DNA of 64,000 nt from Anaerotignum propionicum DSM 1682 (GTDB lineage Bacteria; Bacillota; Clostridia; Lachnospirales; Anaerotignaceae), in assembly GCF_001561955.1 (NCBI RefSeq), contig NZ_CP014223.1, forward strand, positions 868,001-932,000, read 5' to 3'. The notes below the pieces were generated by a model, which worked only from the letters and a program-made list of their open reading frames with translations, searched no databases and was not told the origin of the DNA. The translations under genes and the position numbers were made by a program. Of this stretch, positions 16,725 through 26,042 are shown in pieces. Each line of letters begins with the position of its first letter. The first letter of the stretch is position 1.

Positions 16725-17722
16725 CAAACAAAATCAAACTAAACCATGGTGATGGTGGTACAAAAACAAATGAACTGATACGAGAGATATTTTTAAAAAG
16801 CTATGGAGAAGAAGGCGAGGTTTGTCTAAGTGATTCTTTTGTTTTTACCACAAAAGCTTCAAAGCTTGCCTATACTACTGATAGCTTTGTGGTTCAACCT
16901 GTATTCTTTCGTGGTGGGGACATTGGTAAGCTGGCAATCTGCGGCACATTAAATGACCTTGCAACAGCGGGGGCAAAACCCCTTTACGTTAGTGCGGGTT
17001 TCATTATTGAAGAGGGCTTTGATATAGAAGCCTTGTGTCAAATTGCCCGCTCAATGGGTGAGGTATGTAAAAGGAATGGGGTGAAGATTGTCACAGGTGA
17101 TACCAAGGTTGTTGAAAAAGGAAGCGCTGATGGCATATTTATCAATACTTCAGGGATTGGTGTTGTGTCTGAGCAGTATTCTCCTTGTGAAATTGAACCG
17201 GGGGATGAGATTATCATAACAGGAACCATTGCAGAACATGGCACTGCCATATTGCTTGATCGTTACGATCTTGCCATTGAAACCAATATTAAGAGCGACT
17301 GTTGTGCCTTGAGTCACCTTGTCTCCGACTTAGAAATAATGCTGCCCTACATAAAACAGATGAAAGACCCCACAAGGGGAGGGGTTGCCACAGTTTTGAA
17401 CGAAATAGCGGAATATGCCGGCTTTAATGTGGAGCTTCTAGAGAATAACATTCCAATTAGTCCTCAGGTTAAGGCTGTCAATGAAATTTTGGGTATTGAT
17501 CCTTTGTATCTTGCATGTGAAGGTAGAATGCTTCTTGTAGTGAAAAAGGGTAACGGTAGCAAGATTTTGCAACTGTTAGAGGAGTTTTGCGGCTGTAGAG
17601 AAGCACAGATGATTGGTTGCTTTACAGCAGATAGGCAAAAGCTTGTTTATATGCAGACAAAGATTGGTGGAAAACGGGTGCTTCCAAGTTTAGAGAGTCA
17701 GACAGTACCACGAATTTGCTGA
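16721..17722 (+). CDS. hypE: Hydrogenase maturation protein HypE
   Basis: A 333-residue HypE that dehydrates the carbamoyl group on its C-terminal cysteine to cyanide. Motifs: LNHGDGGTKTNELI at the N-terminus, ATP-binding DSFVVQPVFFRGGDIGKLA and the required C-terminal PRIC. TTG 16721 is the start, overlapping the hypD stop (TTGA). Only hypB among the usual hyp genes is absent from this operon. Confidence 0.96.
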   Translation: MTNKIKLNHGDGGTKTNELIREIFLKSYGEEGEVCLSDSFVFTTKASKLAYTTDSFVVQPVFFRGGDIGKLAICGTLNDLATAGAKPLYVSAGFIIEEGFDIEALCQIARSMGEVCKRNGVKIVTGDTKVVEKGSADGIFINTSGIGVVSEQYSPCEIEPGDEIIITGTIAEHGTAILLDRYDLAIETNIKSDCCALSHLVSDLEIMLPYIKQMKDPTRGGVATVLNEIAEYAGFNVELLENNIPISPQVKAVNEILGIDPLYLACEGRMLLVVKKGNGSKILQLLEEFCGCREAQMIGCFTADRQKLVYMQTKIGGKRVLPSLESQTVPRIC

Positions 17723-17759
17723 TTAGCCGTATGAATGGGTATATGTGAGGGGTGTTTTC

Positions 17760-18229
17760 ATGGATTTGGAGTTGTTGATTGCGTCTATTCGTAAAAGCAT
17801 GGGGCAAATAAATGCAGATATAGATGAACTTGATATAAATAAAAATCAGAATGTCCATCAGGTTTTAGAACGATTAAACAGAGAAGCCATGATTTTGAAT
17901 GGAAAATTACAAAAATATAAAGCATCAAACGAACTAATTGCAGAAGAGAGTGTTATTCCAGGCTCACCAGTGAATCTACAGGAGGGAAGCGAACCGAATA
18001 ATACAAGACAATTCACGTTGGAAGAATTGGCGCTGAATGATGGAAGAGATGGACATCCTGCCTATGTTGCAGTCAATGGGTTTGTATATGATGTATCAAG
18101 TCGTGCTGGTTGGGCATCAGGAATACATTTTGGTCTTAGGGCGGGAAAGGATTTGACACAAGAATTTTATTCCTGCCACGGAGATCCTATTTTTTAGCAT
18201 CACTGCCTATCGTTGGTTTTTTATCCTAA
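17760..18229 (+). CDS. Cytochrome b5-like heme-binding protein (frameshifted)
   Basis: N-terminal ~60 residues are helical, then a linker, then a clostridial-type cytochrome b5-like heme domain (FTLEELALNDGRDGHPAYVAVNGFV, then SGIHFGLRAGKDLT; candidate heme ligands are the His in GHPAY and in IHFGL). As given, the frame stops at TAG 18195-18197 right after SCHGDPIF. One extra T in the T6 run at 18190-18195 would continue it as LASLPIVGFLS and stop at 18229, which is the normal end of this domain family. So the gene is probably intact with an undercalled base, or is truly frameshifted. Start ATG 17760 follows GAGGGGTG. Located between hypE and the small subunit, it may pass electrons to or from the hydrogenase. 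Confidence 0.7.
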
Positions 18230-19145
18230 ATGTAAAGTTGGTGATAAATTGGGAACAGAAAATTTTCAGTGCCCTTATCAGGAAAGTAAGCTGCAATCCA
18301 CAGCGAAGCTGGTTGCAAGGGCGAATAATGAGATTTCAAATAATAATTTAAAAAAATCGAACCTTGTATGGCTTGAATTGAATGGGTGTGCCGGCAATAT
18401 TATTTCATTGCTGAATGGCCAAAATCCAGATTTTCAGTATCTCCTTACACAAATGGCAAATTTGGTTTATAGCAATAGTTTGCTTGCCGCAGAGGGAAGT
18501 GAGGCAATGGATGAGTTGTTTGGTGCGATTGGTTCCGATTATATTCTTGCCGTGGAAGGAGCAGTCTCCCTAAAAGACGAAGGTATTTATAACGTGATAG
18601 GGAGGCACGATGGACAATTGATAACAGGATTGGATGCAGTAAGACAACTGGGGGAAAATGCAGCGTACGTGATTGCTGTGGGGGCATGTGCCTCCCATGG
18701 TGGAGTGTCAGCCGCAAGGCCTAATCCTAGTGGCTGCGTAGGGGTGCACGAAGTTTTACAAAGGAAGGTTATCCAGCTGACTGGCTGTCCATGCCATCCT
18801 GATTGGTTTATGGGAACTCTTGCTTATATTATGCTGTATGGAGAACCGCCTTTGGACAGCAGAAATCGGCCATTGATGTTTTACAGCACTACCATTCATG
18901 ACAGATGCCCCAGAAGGTCTTATTTTGACCAAGGAATATTTGCAAGTAAGCTTGGGGAAAAAACTTGTATGTTTAGAATGGGCTGTCGTGGCCCTGTTAC
19001 ACAAATTGATTGCCCAATTAGGCAGTGGAATGGACATGTGAATTGGCCCGTTGAAGATGATTCTCCTTGCATTGGTTGTGCTCAATTCGGTTTCCCCGAT
19101 GCTATGGAACCGTTTATTACTTTTAAATCAACGAGGAGGGAGTAA
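18213..19145 (+). CDS. [NiFe] hydrogenase small subunit
   Basis: Up to 310 residues. It holds the Fe-S clusters: LELNGCAGNIISLL (proximal, with Asn where most families have the second Cys of CxGC), VGACASHGG, TGCPCHPDW, the distal set IHDRCPRRSYF with CMFRMGC, and medial DCPIRQW with PCIGCAQFGFPD. There is no Tat signal peptide or C-terminal anchor, so the enzyme should be cytoplasmic. The start is uncertain: only TTG codons (18213, 18249) precede the first motif and neither has a good ribosome binding site; it overlaps the corrected end of the b5 gene, so coupling is likely. Followed 2 bases later by the large subunit. Confidence 0.9.
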   Translation: MVFYPKCKVGDKLGTENFQCPYQESKLQSTAKLVARANNEISNNNLKKSNLVWLELNGCAGNIISLLNGQNPDFQYLLTQMANLVYSNSLLAAEGSEAMDELFGAIGSDYILAVEGAVSLKDEGIYNVIGRHDGQLITGLDAVRQLGENAAYVIAVGACASHGGVSAARPNPSGCVGVHEVLQRKVIQLTGCPCHPDWFMGTLAYIMLYGEPPLDSRNRPLMFYSTTIHDRCPRRSYFDQGIFASKLGEKTCMFRMGCRGPVTQIDCPIRQWNGHVNWPVEDDSPCIGCAQFGFPDAMEPFITFKSTRRE

Positions 19146-19147
19146 GC

Positions 19148-20524
19148 TTGGCGGAGAGAATAACGATAAACCCCGTAACACGCATTAGCGGTTTTATGGA
19201 AATAGAGGCAGAGGTTGAAAATAGTGTGGTGGTAGACGCAAAAACTAAAGGGCTGATGTTTCGTGGTTTTGAAAAAATGTTAATAGGCAGAGATCCATTT
19301 GATGCTGTTTACTTCACCCAACGAATTTGCGGCATCTGCTCCACAGCTCATTCCGTTGCGGCTACCCTAGCTTTGGAGAGTTCTATGAATTTTGTGCCCT
19401 CTGAGCAGGGGAGGTATCTTCGGGATATCGTTCATGCCTGCGAGTTCCTTCAAAATCACTTAAGACATTTCTATCAATATACTCTTCCTGATTTTGTAAA
19501 ACTACCTGAAAATTACCCATTGTTCAAGACAGATCACAATGATTACCGTCTTCCAAAAGAAATCAATGACCGTATGGTAGAGGACTATTTTACTTCTCTT
19601 GAATTTAGCCGTAATGCCCATCAAATGCTGGCGATACTGGGAGGTAAAGCGCCCCATAACCATGGCGTTTTTATTGGGGGTATTACTTCTCAAGTCACCA
19701 TTAGTAAAATTCTTGCTCTCACATCCATTCTTGATGGCATTGAGCAATTTATTAGCGATAGAATGATTCCCGATGTATATAAAATTGGGGAATACTATTC
19801 AGAGTATTATTATATGGGTAAAGGGTACGGCAATTTATTGAGTTATGGATGTTTTGATCATTATAGGGATTTGGGGACGTTATATGTAGACCCTCTTGTG
19901 TATTCAAATAATATTATAACACCCTTTCGTCCGGATGAGATATCTCAGGCAAATGATTTCTCTTGGTACAACGAATATGACCAACCTGATTTTCAGAAAG
20001 AAAAGGCGTATTCATGGATTAAAGCAACAAGATACAATGAATTGCCCTTTGAAGTCGGGCCTTTGGCAAGGCAATGGCTAAGCGGAGAATACAGAAATGG
20101 TATATCGGCAATGGATAGAACCATCGCCAGAGTACTGGAAGCCAAAAAAATTACTCAGATTATGAAAGAATTGATTGGTAATTTAATTCCCGGGGTTCCG
20201 ATGCAGGAGGAGTATCGGGTTCCGGATAATGCCATGGGTAGGGGGTTGCTTGATACAACCAGAGGTGCCCTTGGTCATTGGCTTGTAATAGAGAATAAAA
20301 AAATAGCATTTTATCAGATTATAACGCCGTCCGCATGGAATTTATCTACGCAAACGGGAGATATAAAGGGCACAGGGGAGATGGCTATCATAGGATCCCA
20401 TGTCAGTTCGGTGGATGCGCCCGTTGAAATCGGGAGAATTATACGTTCCTTCGATCCTTGCGTCTCCTGTGCAACCCATGTTTTTTCGGAAGGAAAGCCT
20501 GGGAATATCATTCGGGTTGTATAA
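19148..20524 (+). CDS. [NiFe] hydrogenase large subunit
   Basis: A 458-residue catalytic subunit. The active-site cysteines are in QRICGICSTAHSVA (residues ~62-75) and DPCVSCATHVF near the C-terminus. Maturation protease cleavage should occur after the His of CATH, removing a 14-residue tail. It is shorter than the ~550-residue membrane-bound group 1 subunits. The start is TTG 19148, just after a GAGGGAG site in the end of the small subunit gene. It closes the operon. Direction in vivo (H2 uptake or evolution) cannot be read from sequence. Confidence 0.95.
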   Translation: MAERITINPVTRISGFMEIEAEVENSVVVDAKTKGLMFRGFEKMLIGRDPFDAVYFTQRICGICSTAHSVAATLALESSMNFVPSEQGRYLRDIVHACEFLQNHLRHFYQYTLPDFVKLPENYPLFKTDHNDYRLPKEINDRMVEDYFTSLEFSRNAHQMLAILGGKAPHNHGVFIGGITSQVTISKILALTSILDGIEQFISDRMIPDVYKIGEYYSEYYYMGKGYGNLLSYGCFDHYRDLGTLYVDPLVYSNNIITPFRPDEISQANDFSWYNEYDQPDFQKEKAYSWIKATRYNELPFEVGPLARQWLSGEYRNGISAMDRTIARVLEAKKITQIMKELIGNLIPGVPMQEEYRVPDNAMGRGLLDTTRGALGHWLVIENKKIAFYQIITPSAWNLSTQTGDIKGTGEMAIIGSHVSSVDAPVEIGRIIRSFDPCVSCATHVFSEGKPGNIIRVV

Positions 20525-20857
20525 TTTTATACATACTGTGGAAAAGAAACTGGGGAAGGTTTGTCAAAGAGAAGGAACAGACTTTGGTTTTACAGAAATG
20601 GTTATTTGAAAACGGTTTATGGGAGATTTGTATACGTTATAAGGTAAATCGCCGATATAAAACATCTTTTTTAGTATTGAAGTTGCGTTGGTGCTTATAG
20701 AAACTCACTTAATGACAGTTTATATCGGTATTAAAACACAAAAACTTGCATTAGCTTAAGTGGAGAAAAAATGTTTCCTTCATTCATTTAATAATAGTTC
20801 TCTTTATATTAAGAAGTGCTTTTGTCATTCGTTTTGCAGTTTTGCAATAATCCAATA
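20525..20857. other. Gene-free gap between convergent operons
   Basis: About 330 bases with no supported gene. Short frames here (up to 80 codons) lack ribosome binding sites and any recognisable family. I see no strong terminator for the hydrogenase operon itself. Confidence 0.4.
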
Positions 20858-20902
20858 AAAAAGACTGGTAAAGCGCAATACGCTTTTATCCAGTCTTTTT
20901 TT
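20858..20902 (-). terminator. Terminator of the citrate/isocitrate operon
   Basis: Stem AAAAAGACTGG(T/A)AAAGCG with CGCTTTTATCCAGTCTTTTT; on the minus strand it ends in a T run. It lies 37 bases after the isocitrate dehydrogenase stop. Confidence 0.8.
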
Positions 20903-20938
20903 AATATGCGGCAACTCGTTATGAATGGATCTGCATAT

Positions 20939-21937
20939 TTACAATGCAGAAATCACTGCTTCTGCAAATTCTTCCGTAGAAGCGGTTCCCCCCATGTCAA
21001 CAGTGAGAACCTTGCCCTCGTCAATAACCTTTTCCACAGCTTTTTCAATGCTTGCCGCCGCTTTGCCCTCGCCCAAATGAGCAAGCATAAGAGATGCAGA
21101 AAGAATTGCTGCGGTAGGGTTGATTTTGTGCTGGCCTGCAATGTCAGGTGCAGAACCGTGAATTGGTTCAAAAATTGCACCATCTACACCAATGTTTGCG
21201 CTAGGGGTTAGACCCAGCCCGCCAACCAAACCGGCACAAAGGTCTGACACAATGTCCCCATAAAGGTTGGGGCAAACCAACACATCATAATCTTCAGGGT
21301 GCATTACCAAGCGCATGCACATGGCATCCACAATACTGTCGTTAAACTGAATCTGAGGGTATTCTTTGGCAATTTCTCTGGCAATATCAAGGAACATACC
21401 ATCTGTACATTTCATGATATTGGCTTTGTGAACAGCGGTTACTTTTTTTCTGCCCTCTCTAACGGCATACTCGAAGGCATAACGGATGATACGTTCACAG
21501 CCCTTTCTGGTAAAAAGCTTGATGCTTTCTGCGGTATCCTCATCCACCATACGCTCAATTCCTGCATAAAGATCCTCGGTATTTTCCCGCACGATAACCA
21601 AATCAATGTTTTCAAACTTTGTAATAACACCGGGATAGGTTTTTGCGGGGCGAACATTTGCGTATAAATCAAAGGTTTTCCTCATTGCAACGTTTACACT
21701 GCGGAATCCTGTGCCCACGGGGGTTGCAACAGGTCCCTTTAAAGCAACTCCCGTTTTACGAATGGACGCAATGGTTTCATCGGGAAGGGGCGTTCCATAT
21801 TTTTCAATCATAGCCGCGCCGGCATGGGCTTCTTCCCACTGAATATCAACGCCTGTTGCTTCCACAACTTTTTTTGCCGCAGCAATTACCTCGGGGCCGC
21901 TGCCGTCGCCTGGAATTAAAGTAACATGATGTGCCAT
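20939..21937 (-). CDS. icd: NAD(P)-dependent isocitrate dehydrogenase
   Basis: A 332-residue beta-decarboxylating dehydrogenase: [13 protein letters not shown] at the N-terminus, [26 protein letters not shown] (in pieces) for substrate binding, [15 protein letters not shown], and [19 protein letters not shown] for metal and cofactor binding. Homologues include isocitrate, isopropylmalate and homoisocitrate dehydrogenases. The [10 protein letters not shown] motif and the operon with Re-citrate synthase and aconitase point to isocitrate dehydrogenase giving 2-oxoglutarate. ATG 21937 is preferred because AGGAGGA lies just before it; an in-frame ATG 54 bases upstream has no such site. Confidence 0.88.
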   Translation of the reverse strand: MAHHVTLIPGDGSGPEVIAAAKKVVEATGVDIQWEEAHAGAAMIEKYGTPLPDETIASIRKTGVALKGPVATPVGTGFRSVNVAMRKTFDLYANVRPAKTYPGVITKFENIDLVIVRENTEDLYAGIERMVDEDTAESIKLFTRKGCERIIRYAFEYAVREGRKKVTAVHKANIMKCTDGMFLDIAREIAKEYPQIQFNDSIVDAMCMRLVMHPEDYDVLVCPNLYGDIVSDLCAGLVGGLGLTPSANIGVDGAIFEPIHGSAPDIAGQHKINPTAAILSASLMLAHLGEGKAAASIEKAVEKVIDEGKVLTVDMGGTASTEEFAEAVISAL

Positions 21938-22111
21938 TTTTTCTTTCCTCCTGCAATAATAAGGGTTTAGAAACTGCCTTTTAAACAGCATTTGCCGCTT
22001 GAAAAAGTCTTAAAGGAATTTACGACTTTGTACTGCTTCTTTTGGCTAATTCTAGCTGATGATAATAACTAAAATTCAGATTATTTCGAAAACCTAAAAA
22101 AATTTCTTCTC

Positions 22112-24040
22112 TCAGTTTGATTCCTTTGTATAGTTTAAAAGACCGCCAGCCAAGAGAATATCTCTTTGTCTTGCAGAAATATTCAAACGGGTTGCAATTT
22201 CTTCGCCTTTGCGCACATGAGTCACAATAACATCCTGACCGTCTACTGCGCTTTTGATCTGGTCTGCCGCATATTTAATGATGAATTCGTCTCCCAATTG
22301 AATGGTATCATAGTCCCACTCGTTGGCGAAAACCAAGGGCAATATGCCGTTGTTAATCAGGTTTGCCATATGAATTCTAGCAAAGGATTTGGCAAGAACG
22401 GCTTTTACACCCAATTGTAGTGGAGCCAGTGCGGCATGCTCACGGCTGCTTCCTTGACCATAGTTTTGACCTGCTACGATGAAACCACCACCAGCCGCCT
22501 TCGCACGAGCGGGGAATTTGGGGTCACAGGGTGTTAAGCAGTAATCTGCCAAAAAGGGCACATTGGAGCGGTAAGGGAGCAGTTTTGCATTGGAAGGCAT
22601 GATATGATCAGTGGTAATATTATCATCTACCTTAATCAAAGCGCCGCCACGAATATCCTTGGGAACCTTTGTGTTTTTGGGGAAGGGTTGAATATTTGGC
22701 CCTCTTACCACGTTGACCATCTCTCCTTCAGGGGAGGGTGGGATAATTAAATTATCGTTTACCAAGAAATGCTCAGGCATGGAAATCAAAGGAGCTTCAC
22801 CCAAAGAGTTGGGATCGGTCAGCTTTCCAGAAAGGGCACTTGCAACGGCTGTTTCCGGGCTTACGATATAAACCTGTGCTGATTTTGTACCGCTTCTTCC
22901 TTCAAAATTACGGTTGATGGTTCTTAAGGAAACGGCATTGGTTGCAGGAGCCTGTCCCATACCGATGCAAGGACCGCAGCCGCATTCCAAAATACGGGCG
23001 CCGGCAGAAATGATATCTGCGAGGCCGCCATTTGCCGCCAGCATATTCATAACCTGCTTAGAACCAGGAGCGATAACCAAGCTTACGTTAGGGTCAACGG
23101 TTTTACCTTTCAACAAAGCGGCAACGGTCATCATATCTGTATAAGAGGAATTGGTACAACTGCCAATGGCAACCTGATCTACCGACAAACCTTCAATTTC
23201 TTTTACTCTTTTGATATTATCAGGGCTGTGAGGACAAGCCACCAAAGGAACAATTTTGTCCAAATCAACGGTGATTTCCTCATCATATGTAGCATCAGCG
23301 TCAGCTGAAAGTTCTATCCAATCTTCTTCGCGTCCCTGTGCTTTTAAGAAAGCTTTTGTTACTTCATCACTGGGGAAAACGGAAGTGGTTGCACCCAATT
23401 CTGCGCCCATGTTTGTAATGGTTGCTCTCTGGGGAACACTCAGGCTTTTTACGCCTTCGCCACTGTATTCCATAACCTTGCCTATGCCGCCCTTTACAGA
23501 AAGCAGGCGAAGCACTTCCAAAATTACATCCTTCGCAGTTACCCAAGGCTGTAAGGAACCAACTAAATTCACACGACAAACCTTAGGCATTGCTAAATAA
23601 TAAGCACCACCACCCATGGCTACCGCAACATCTAGGCCGCCTGCACCAATGGCAAGCATACCGATGCCGCCGCCTGTGGGTGTATGGCTATCGGAGCCCA
23701 AAAGGGTTTTACCGGGTTTGCCAAAACGTTCCAAATGCACCTGATGGCAAATGCCGTTGCCTGGTTTTGAAAAATAAATACCATGTTTGTTTGCTACGGT
23801 TTGAATATACTTGTGGTCATCGGCATTTTCGAAGCCCGTTTGCAAAGTGTTGTGGTCAATGTAGGCAACAGAGCGTTCTGTTTTTACTCTGGGAATCCCC
23901 ATGGCTTCAAATTGCAGATATGCCATGGTTCCGGTGGAGTCTTGTGTTAAAGTTTGGTCGATTTTAATGGCAATTTCTTTTCCTGAAATCATGTTTCCGC
24001 TTATCAGATGGGAGCTGATGAGCTTTTCGGTTAGGTTCAT
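22112..24040 (-). CDS. acnA: Aconitate hydratase
   Basis: A 642-residue aconitase of the short bacterial type. Fe-S cysteines: IGSCTNSSYTDM and GCGPCIGMGQAP; swivel domain with RGGALIKVDDNITTDHIMPSNA in pieces and YGQGSSREHAALAP. It interconverts citrate and isocitrate. The gene lies 15 bases after the Re-citrate synthase gene with a strong AAGGAGGAA site. The 174-base gap before the isocitrate dehydrogenase gene contains no other gene. 3-isopropylmalate dehydratase is excluded because large and swivel domains are on one chain and the neighbours are citrate enzymes. Confidence 0.92.
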   Translation of the reverse strand: MNLTEKLISSHLISGNMISGKEIAIKIDQTLTQDSTGTMAYLQFEAMGIPRVKTERSVAYIDHNTLQTGFENADDHKYIQTVANKHGIYFSKPGNGICHQVHLERFGKPGKTLLGSDSHTPTGGGIGMLAIGAGGLDVAVAMGGGAYYLAMPKVCRVNLVGSLQPWVTAKDVILEVLRLLSVKGGIGKVMEYSGEGVKSLSVPQRATITNMGAELGATTSVFPSDEVTKAFLKAQGREEDWIELSADADATYDEEITVDLDKIVPLVACPHSPDNIKRVKEIEGLSVDQVAIGSCTNSSYTDMMTVAALLKGKTVDPNVSLVIAPGSKQVMNMLAANGGLADIISAGARILECGCGPCIGMGQAPATNAVSLRTINRNFEGRSGTKSAQVYIVSPETAVASALSGKLTDPNSLGEAPLISMPEHFLVNDNLIIPPSPEGEMVNVVRGPNIQPFPKNTKVPKDIRGGALIKVDDNITTDHIMPSNAKLLPYRSNVPFLADYCLTPCDPKFPARAKAAGGGFIVAGQNYGQGSSREHAALAPLQLGVKAVLAKSFARIHMANLINNGILPLVFANEWDYDTIQLGDEFIIKYAADQIKSAVDGQDVIVTHVRKGEEIATRLNISARQRDILLAGGLLNYTKESN

Positions 24041-24055
24041 ATAGTTGGTTCCTCC

Positions 24056-25444
24056 TTATTTCTTTTTCTTTTTTAATGCGAATAGATGAGGTGTAAGGGT
24101 TTTCATCGCCTCAACCAATTCTTCTTTACTGATAAAGGTAACACGGCCATCTGCATAAAGGCCATCTACCCAGTTTAATAAAATTGTTGCTTCAGGAGAG
24201 TTTTTATGAATCATTTCATCATTCTTTAAGCCAAGGTATTGATTCAGCCAATATGCAATACCTGCGGAACCGGAGTTTTTATTAATTTCAACGCCAATAG
24301 GGCGATTTAAAATCTTTGATGTGTTAAAAATGTTATAGATTTCTTCGTCCTTTGCTACACCATCAGCATGAATGCCTGCACGGGTTACGTTAAAATCTCT
24401 GCCCACGAAGGGCGTTCTATCAGGAATGGAATAGTCCAAATGTGATTCATAATATTCAGCAATCTCTGTAATTACTGTAGGATCCATGCCATCTAGTGTT
24501 CCACGTATTTGGGCATATTCAATTACCATGGCCTCTAAAGGTGTATTCCCTGTTCTTTCGCCGATGCCCAAAAGGGAGCAATTGATGGAGCTTGCACCAT
24601 AAAGCCAAGCGGTTGTGGCATTTACAACGGCTTTATAGAAGTCGTTATGACCATGCCATTCAATTAACTCACTAGGGAACTGAGCAAAGTGGTTGATACC
24701 GTAAATAATACCTGCAACACTTCGGGGAAGGGTTGCACCAGGGAAGGGAACCCCATAGCCCATTGTATCACAGAATCGGATTTTTACGGGAATCTGATAC
24801 TGATCCATGAGCTTTTTCAATTCAGTGGCAAAAGGAACTACAAAACCATAGTAGTCTGCCCGTGTAACGTCCTCAAAATGACATCGTGGACGAATGCCGT
24901 AGTCTAAAGCTGCCTTGACAATTTCCAAGTAATCATGTAGGGCTTGTTCTCTTGTTTTATGTAGCTTATGAAAAATATGATAATCAGAGCAGCTTACCAG
25001 AATTCCGCATTCCTGAAGATTCATATCCTTTACCAACTTAAAGTCTTCTTTGGTGGCACGAATCCAGCCTGTAATTTCGGGGAATTTTAACCCCATTTCC
25101 TGACAAGCACGAATTGCTTTGCGGTCGGTTTCGCTGTAAACGAAGAATTCACATTGGCGTACTTTCCCTTTTGGCCCACCTAAGCGGCTGAGCATCTCGT
25201 AAAGGGTGGTAATTTGCTCTACGGTATAAGGTGTTCTTGCCTGCTGACCATCACGGAAAGTAGTGTCTGTCATCCAAATTTCATCAGGTGGATTCATAGG
25301 TACCAAACGATGATTGAAGGTGCACTTTGGAATTTCATCATAATTAAAGTTATCACGATAAAGATTTGGTTCTTCTACGTTTTGTAAACTGTATTTATAC
25401 TGTCTAAGTTCCAATAAATTGTTTTTATTATTAAAAGAAATCAT
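24056..25444 (-). CDS. Re-citrate synthase
   Basis: A 462-residue protein of the DRE-TIM metallolyase superfamily (WMTDTTFRDGQQARTPYTVEQ; later EWHGHNDFYKAVVNATTAWL and GIGERTGNTPLEAM). Homocitrate and isopropylmalate synthases share these motifs, but the unusually long N-terminus (LRQYKYSLQNVEEPNLYRDNF in pieces) and context with aconitase and isocitrate dehydrogenase match the Re-citrate synthase first described in Clostridium kluyveri. It makes citrate from oxaloacetate and acetyl-CoA with Re stereochemistry, feeding 2-oxoglutarate and glutamate synthesis in anaerobes lacking the ordinary Si enzyme. First gene of a three-gene operon. Confidence 0.9.
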   Translation of the reverse strand: MISFNNKNNLLELRQYKYSLQNVEEPNLYRDNFNYDEIPKCTFNHRLVPMNPPDEIWMTDTTFRDGQQARTPYTVEQITTLYEMLSRLGGPKGKVRQCEFFVYSETDRKAIRACQEMGLKFPEITGWIRATKEDFKLVKDMNLQECGILVSCSDYHIFHKLHKTREQALHDYLEIVKAALDYGIRPRCHFEDVTRADYYGFVVPFATELKKLMDQYQIPVKIRFCDTMGYGVPFPGATLPRSVAGIIYGINHFAQFPSELIEWHGHNDFYKAVVNATTAWLYGASSINCSLLGIGERTGNTPLEAMVIEYAQIRGTLDGMDPTVITEIAEYYESHLDYSIPDRTPFVGRDFNVTRAGIHADGVAKDEEIYNIFNTSKILNRPIGVEINKNSGSAGIAYWLNQYLGLKNDEMIHKNSPEATILLNWVDGLYADGRVTFISKEELVEAMKTLTPHLFALKKKKK

Positions 25445-25500
25445 GCAATCCCCCCTGTGTATAGTTTTTATGATAGTAAGCTATACTTTTCTATTTATAA

Positions 25501-25529
25501 AATATATCAATAAATTGTTTTTTCGTCAA
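25501..25529 (-). promoter_or_regulatory. Promoter of the Re-citrate synthase operon
   Basis: On the minus strand TTGACG (25529-25524), 17 bases, TATATT (25506-25501), about 57 bases before the ATG. An inverted repeat GTATAG...CTATAC sits between the promoter and the start and could be an operator. Confidence 0.65.
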
Positions 25530-25959
25530 TAGAAAATAATTCATAATATAAATATATAAAAAGGGATTATTTATGAAAATATGCCTAAAATTCAATGAAT
25601 CAGAAAAGTGTAGTGAATAAAAACAATAGAAAGGAAGAATGTTTAGGCTCTTTTATATCAAAATTATGAAAAAAATTAATAAGTAATAAAACGATTTTGA
25701 GGGCGAGAGGGCATGATTTCTGTTTTTTTAAACATATATAGTAAACATAAAAATGAAATTTGCCTGAACATAATCATTGATGAAAATAATGCAAATGTCA
25801 ACCTTGCGAAAAGTTTGAATAGATGTAAAAGCAAAAGCTCGTATGCTTGTAATTTCGTCATACGAACATTTGCTTTACTTTATATAATTAAATTCATTCT
25901 TCAATAAGACAAAGTTTTGAGCGTTTTGGCTCAAACAAATATATATACTTCTTAAACCA
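25530..25959. other. Gene-free stretch upstream of the citrate operon
   Basis: About 430 AT-rich bases. A 64-codon frame at 25713-25907 has neither a ribosome binding site nor a recognisable family, so I leave it uncalled. Confidence 0.4.
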
Positions 25960-25988
25960 ATAAAACCCGCATGAAATGCGGGTTTTAT
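25960..25988 (-). terminator. Terminator of the binding-protein gene
   Basis: AAAACCCGCAT/ATGCGGGTTTT hairpin with a short loop; followed by TATTGG on the minus strand. Symmetrical enough to work on both strands. Confidence 0.8.
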
Positions 25989-26042
25989 AAAATTTGGGGG
26001 GCTTTTTCAAAGCAAGTGTGTTATGCAAAAACAAGGTTTTTA

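Noticed and set aside
17760-19145. Natural b5-hydrogenase fusion read through the TAG at 18195, or pyrrolysine at that codon
   Set aside because: Adding one base to the adjacent T6 run gives a textbook b5 C-terminus (LASLPIVGFLS) and stop, so a frameshift or sequencing error explains the TAG better.
24056-25444. Homocitrate or isopropylmalate synthase
   Set aside because: The operon with aconitase and isocitrate dehydrogenase and the long N-terminus fit Re-citrate synthase better; no lysine, leucine or nitrogenase genes nearby.
25713-25907. 64-codon frame upstream of the citrate operon
   Set aside because: No ribosome binding site and no recognisable family; lies in AT-rich spacer.
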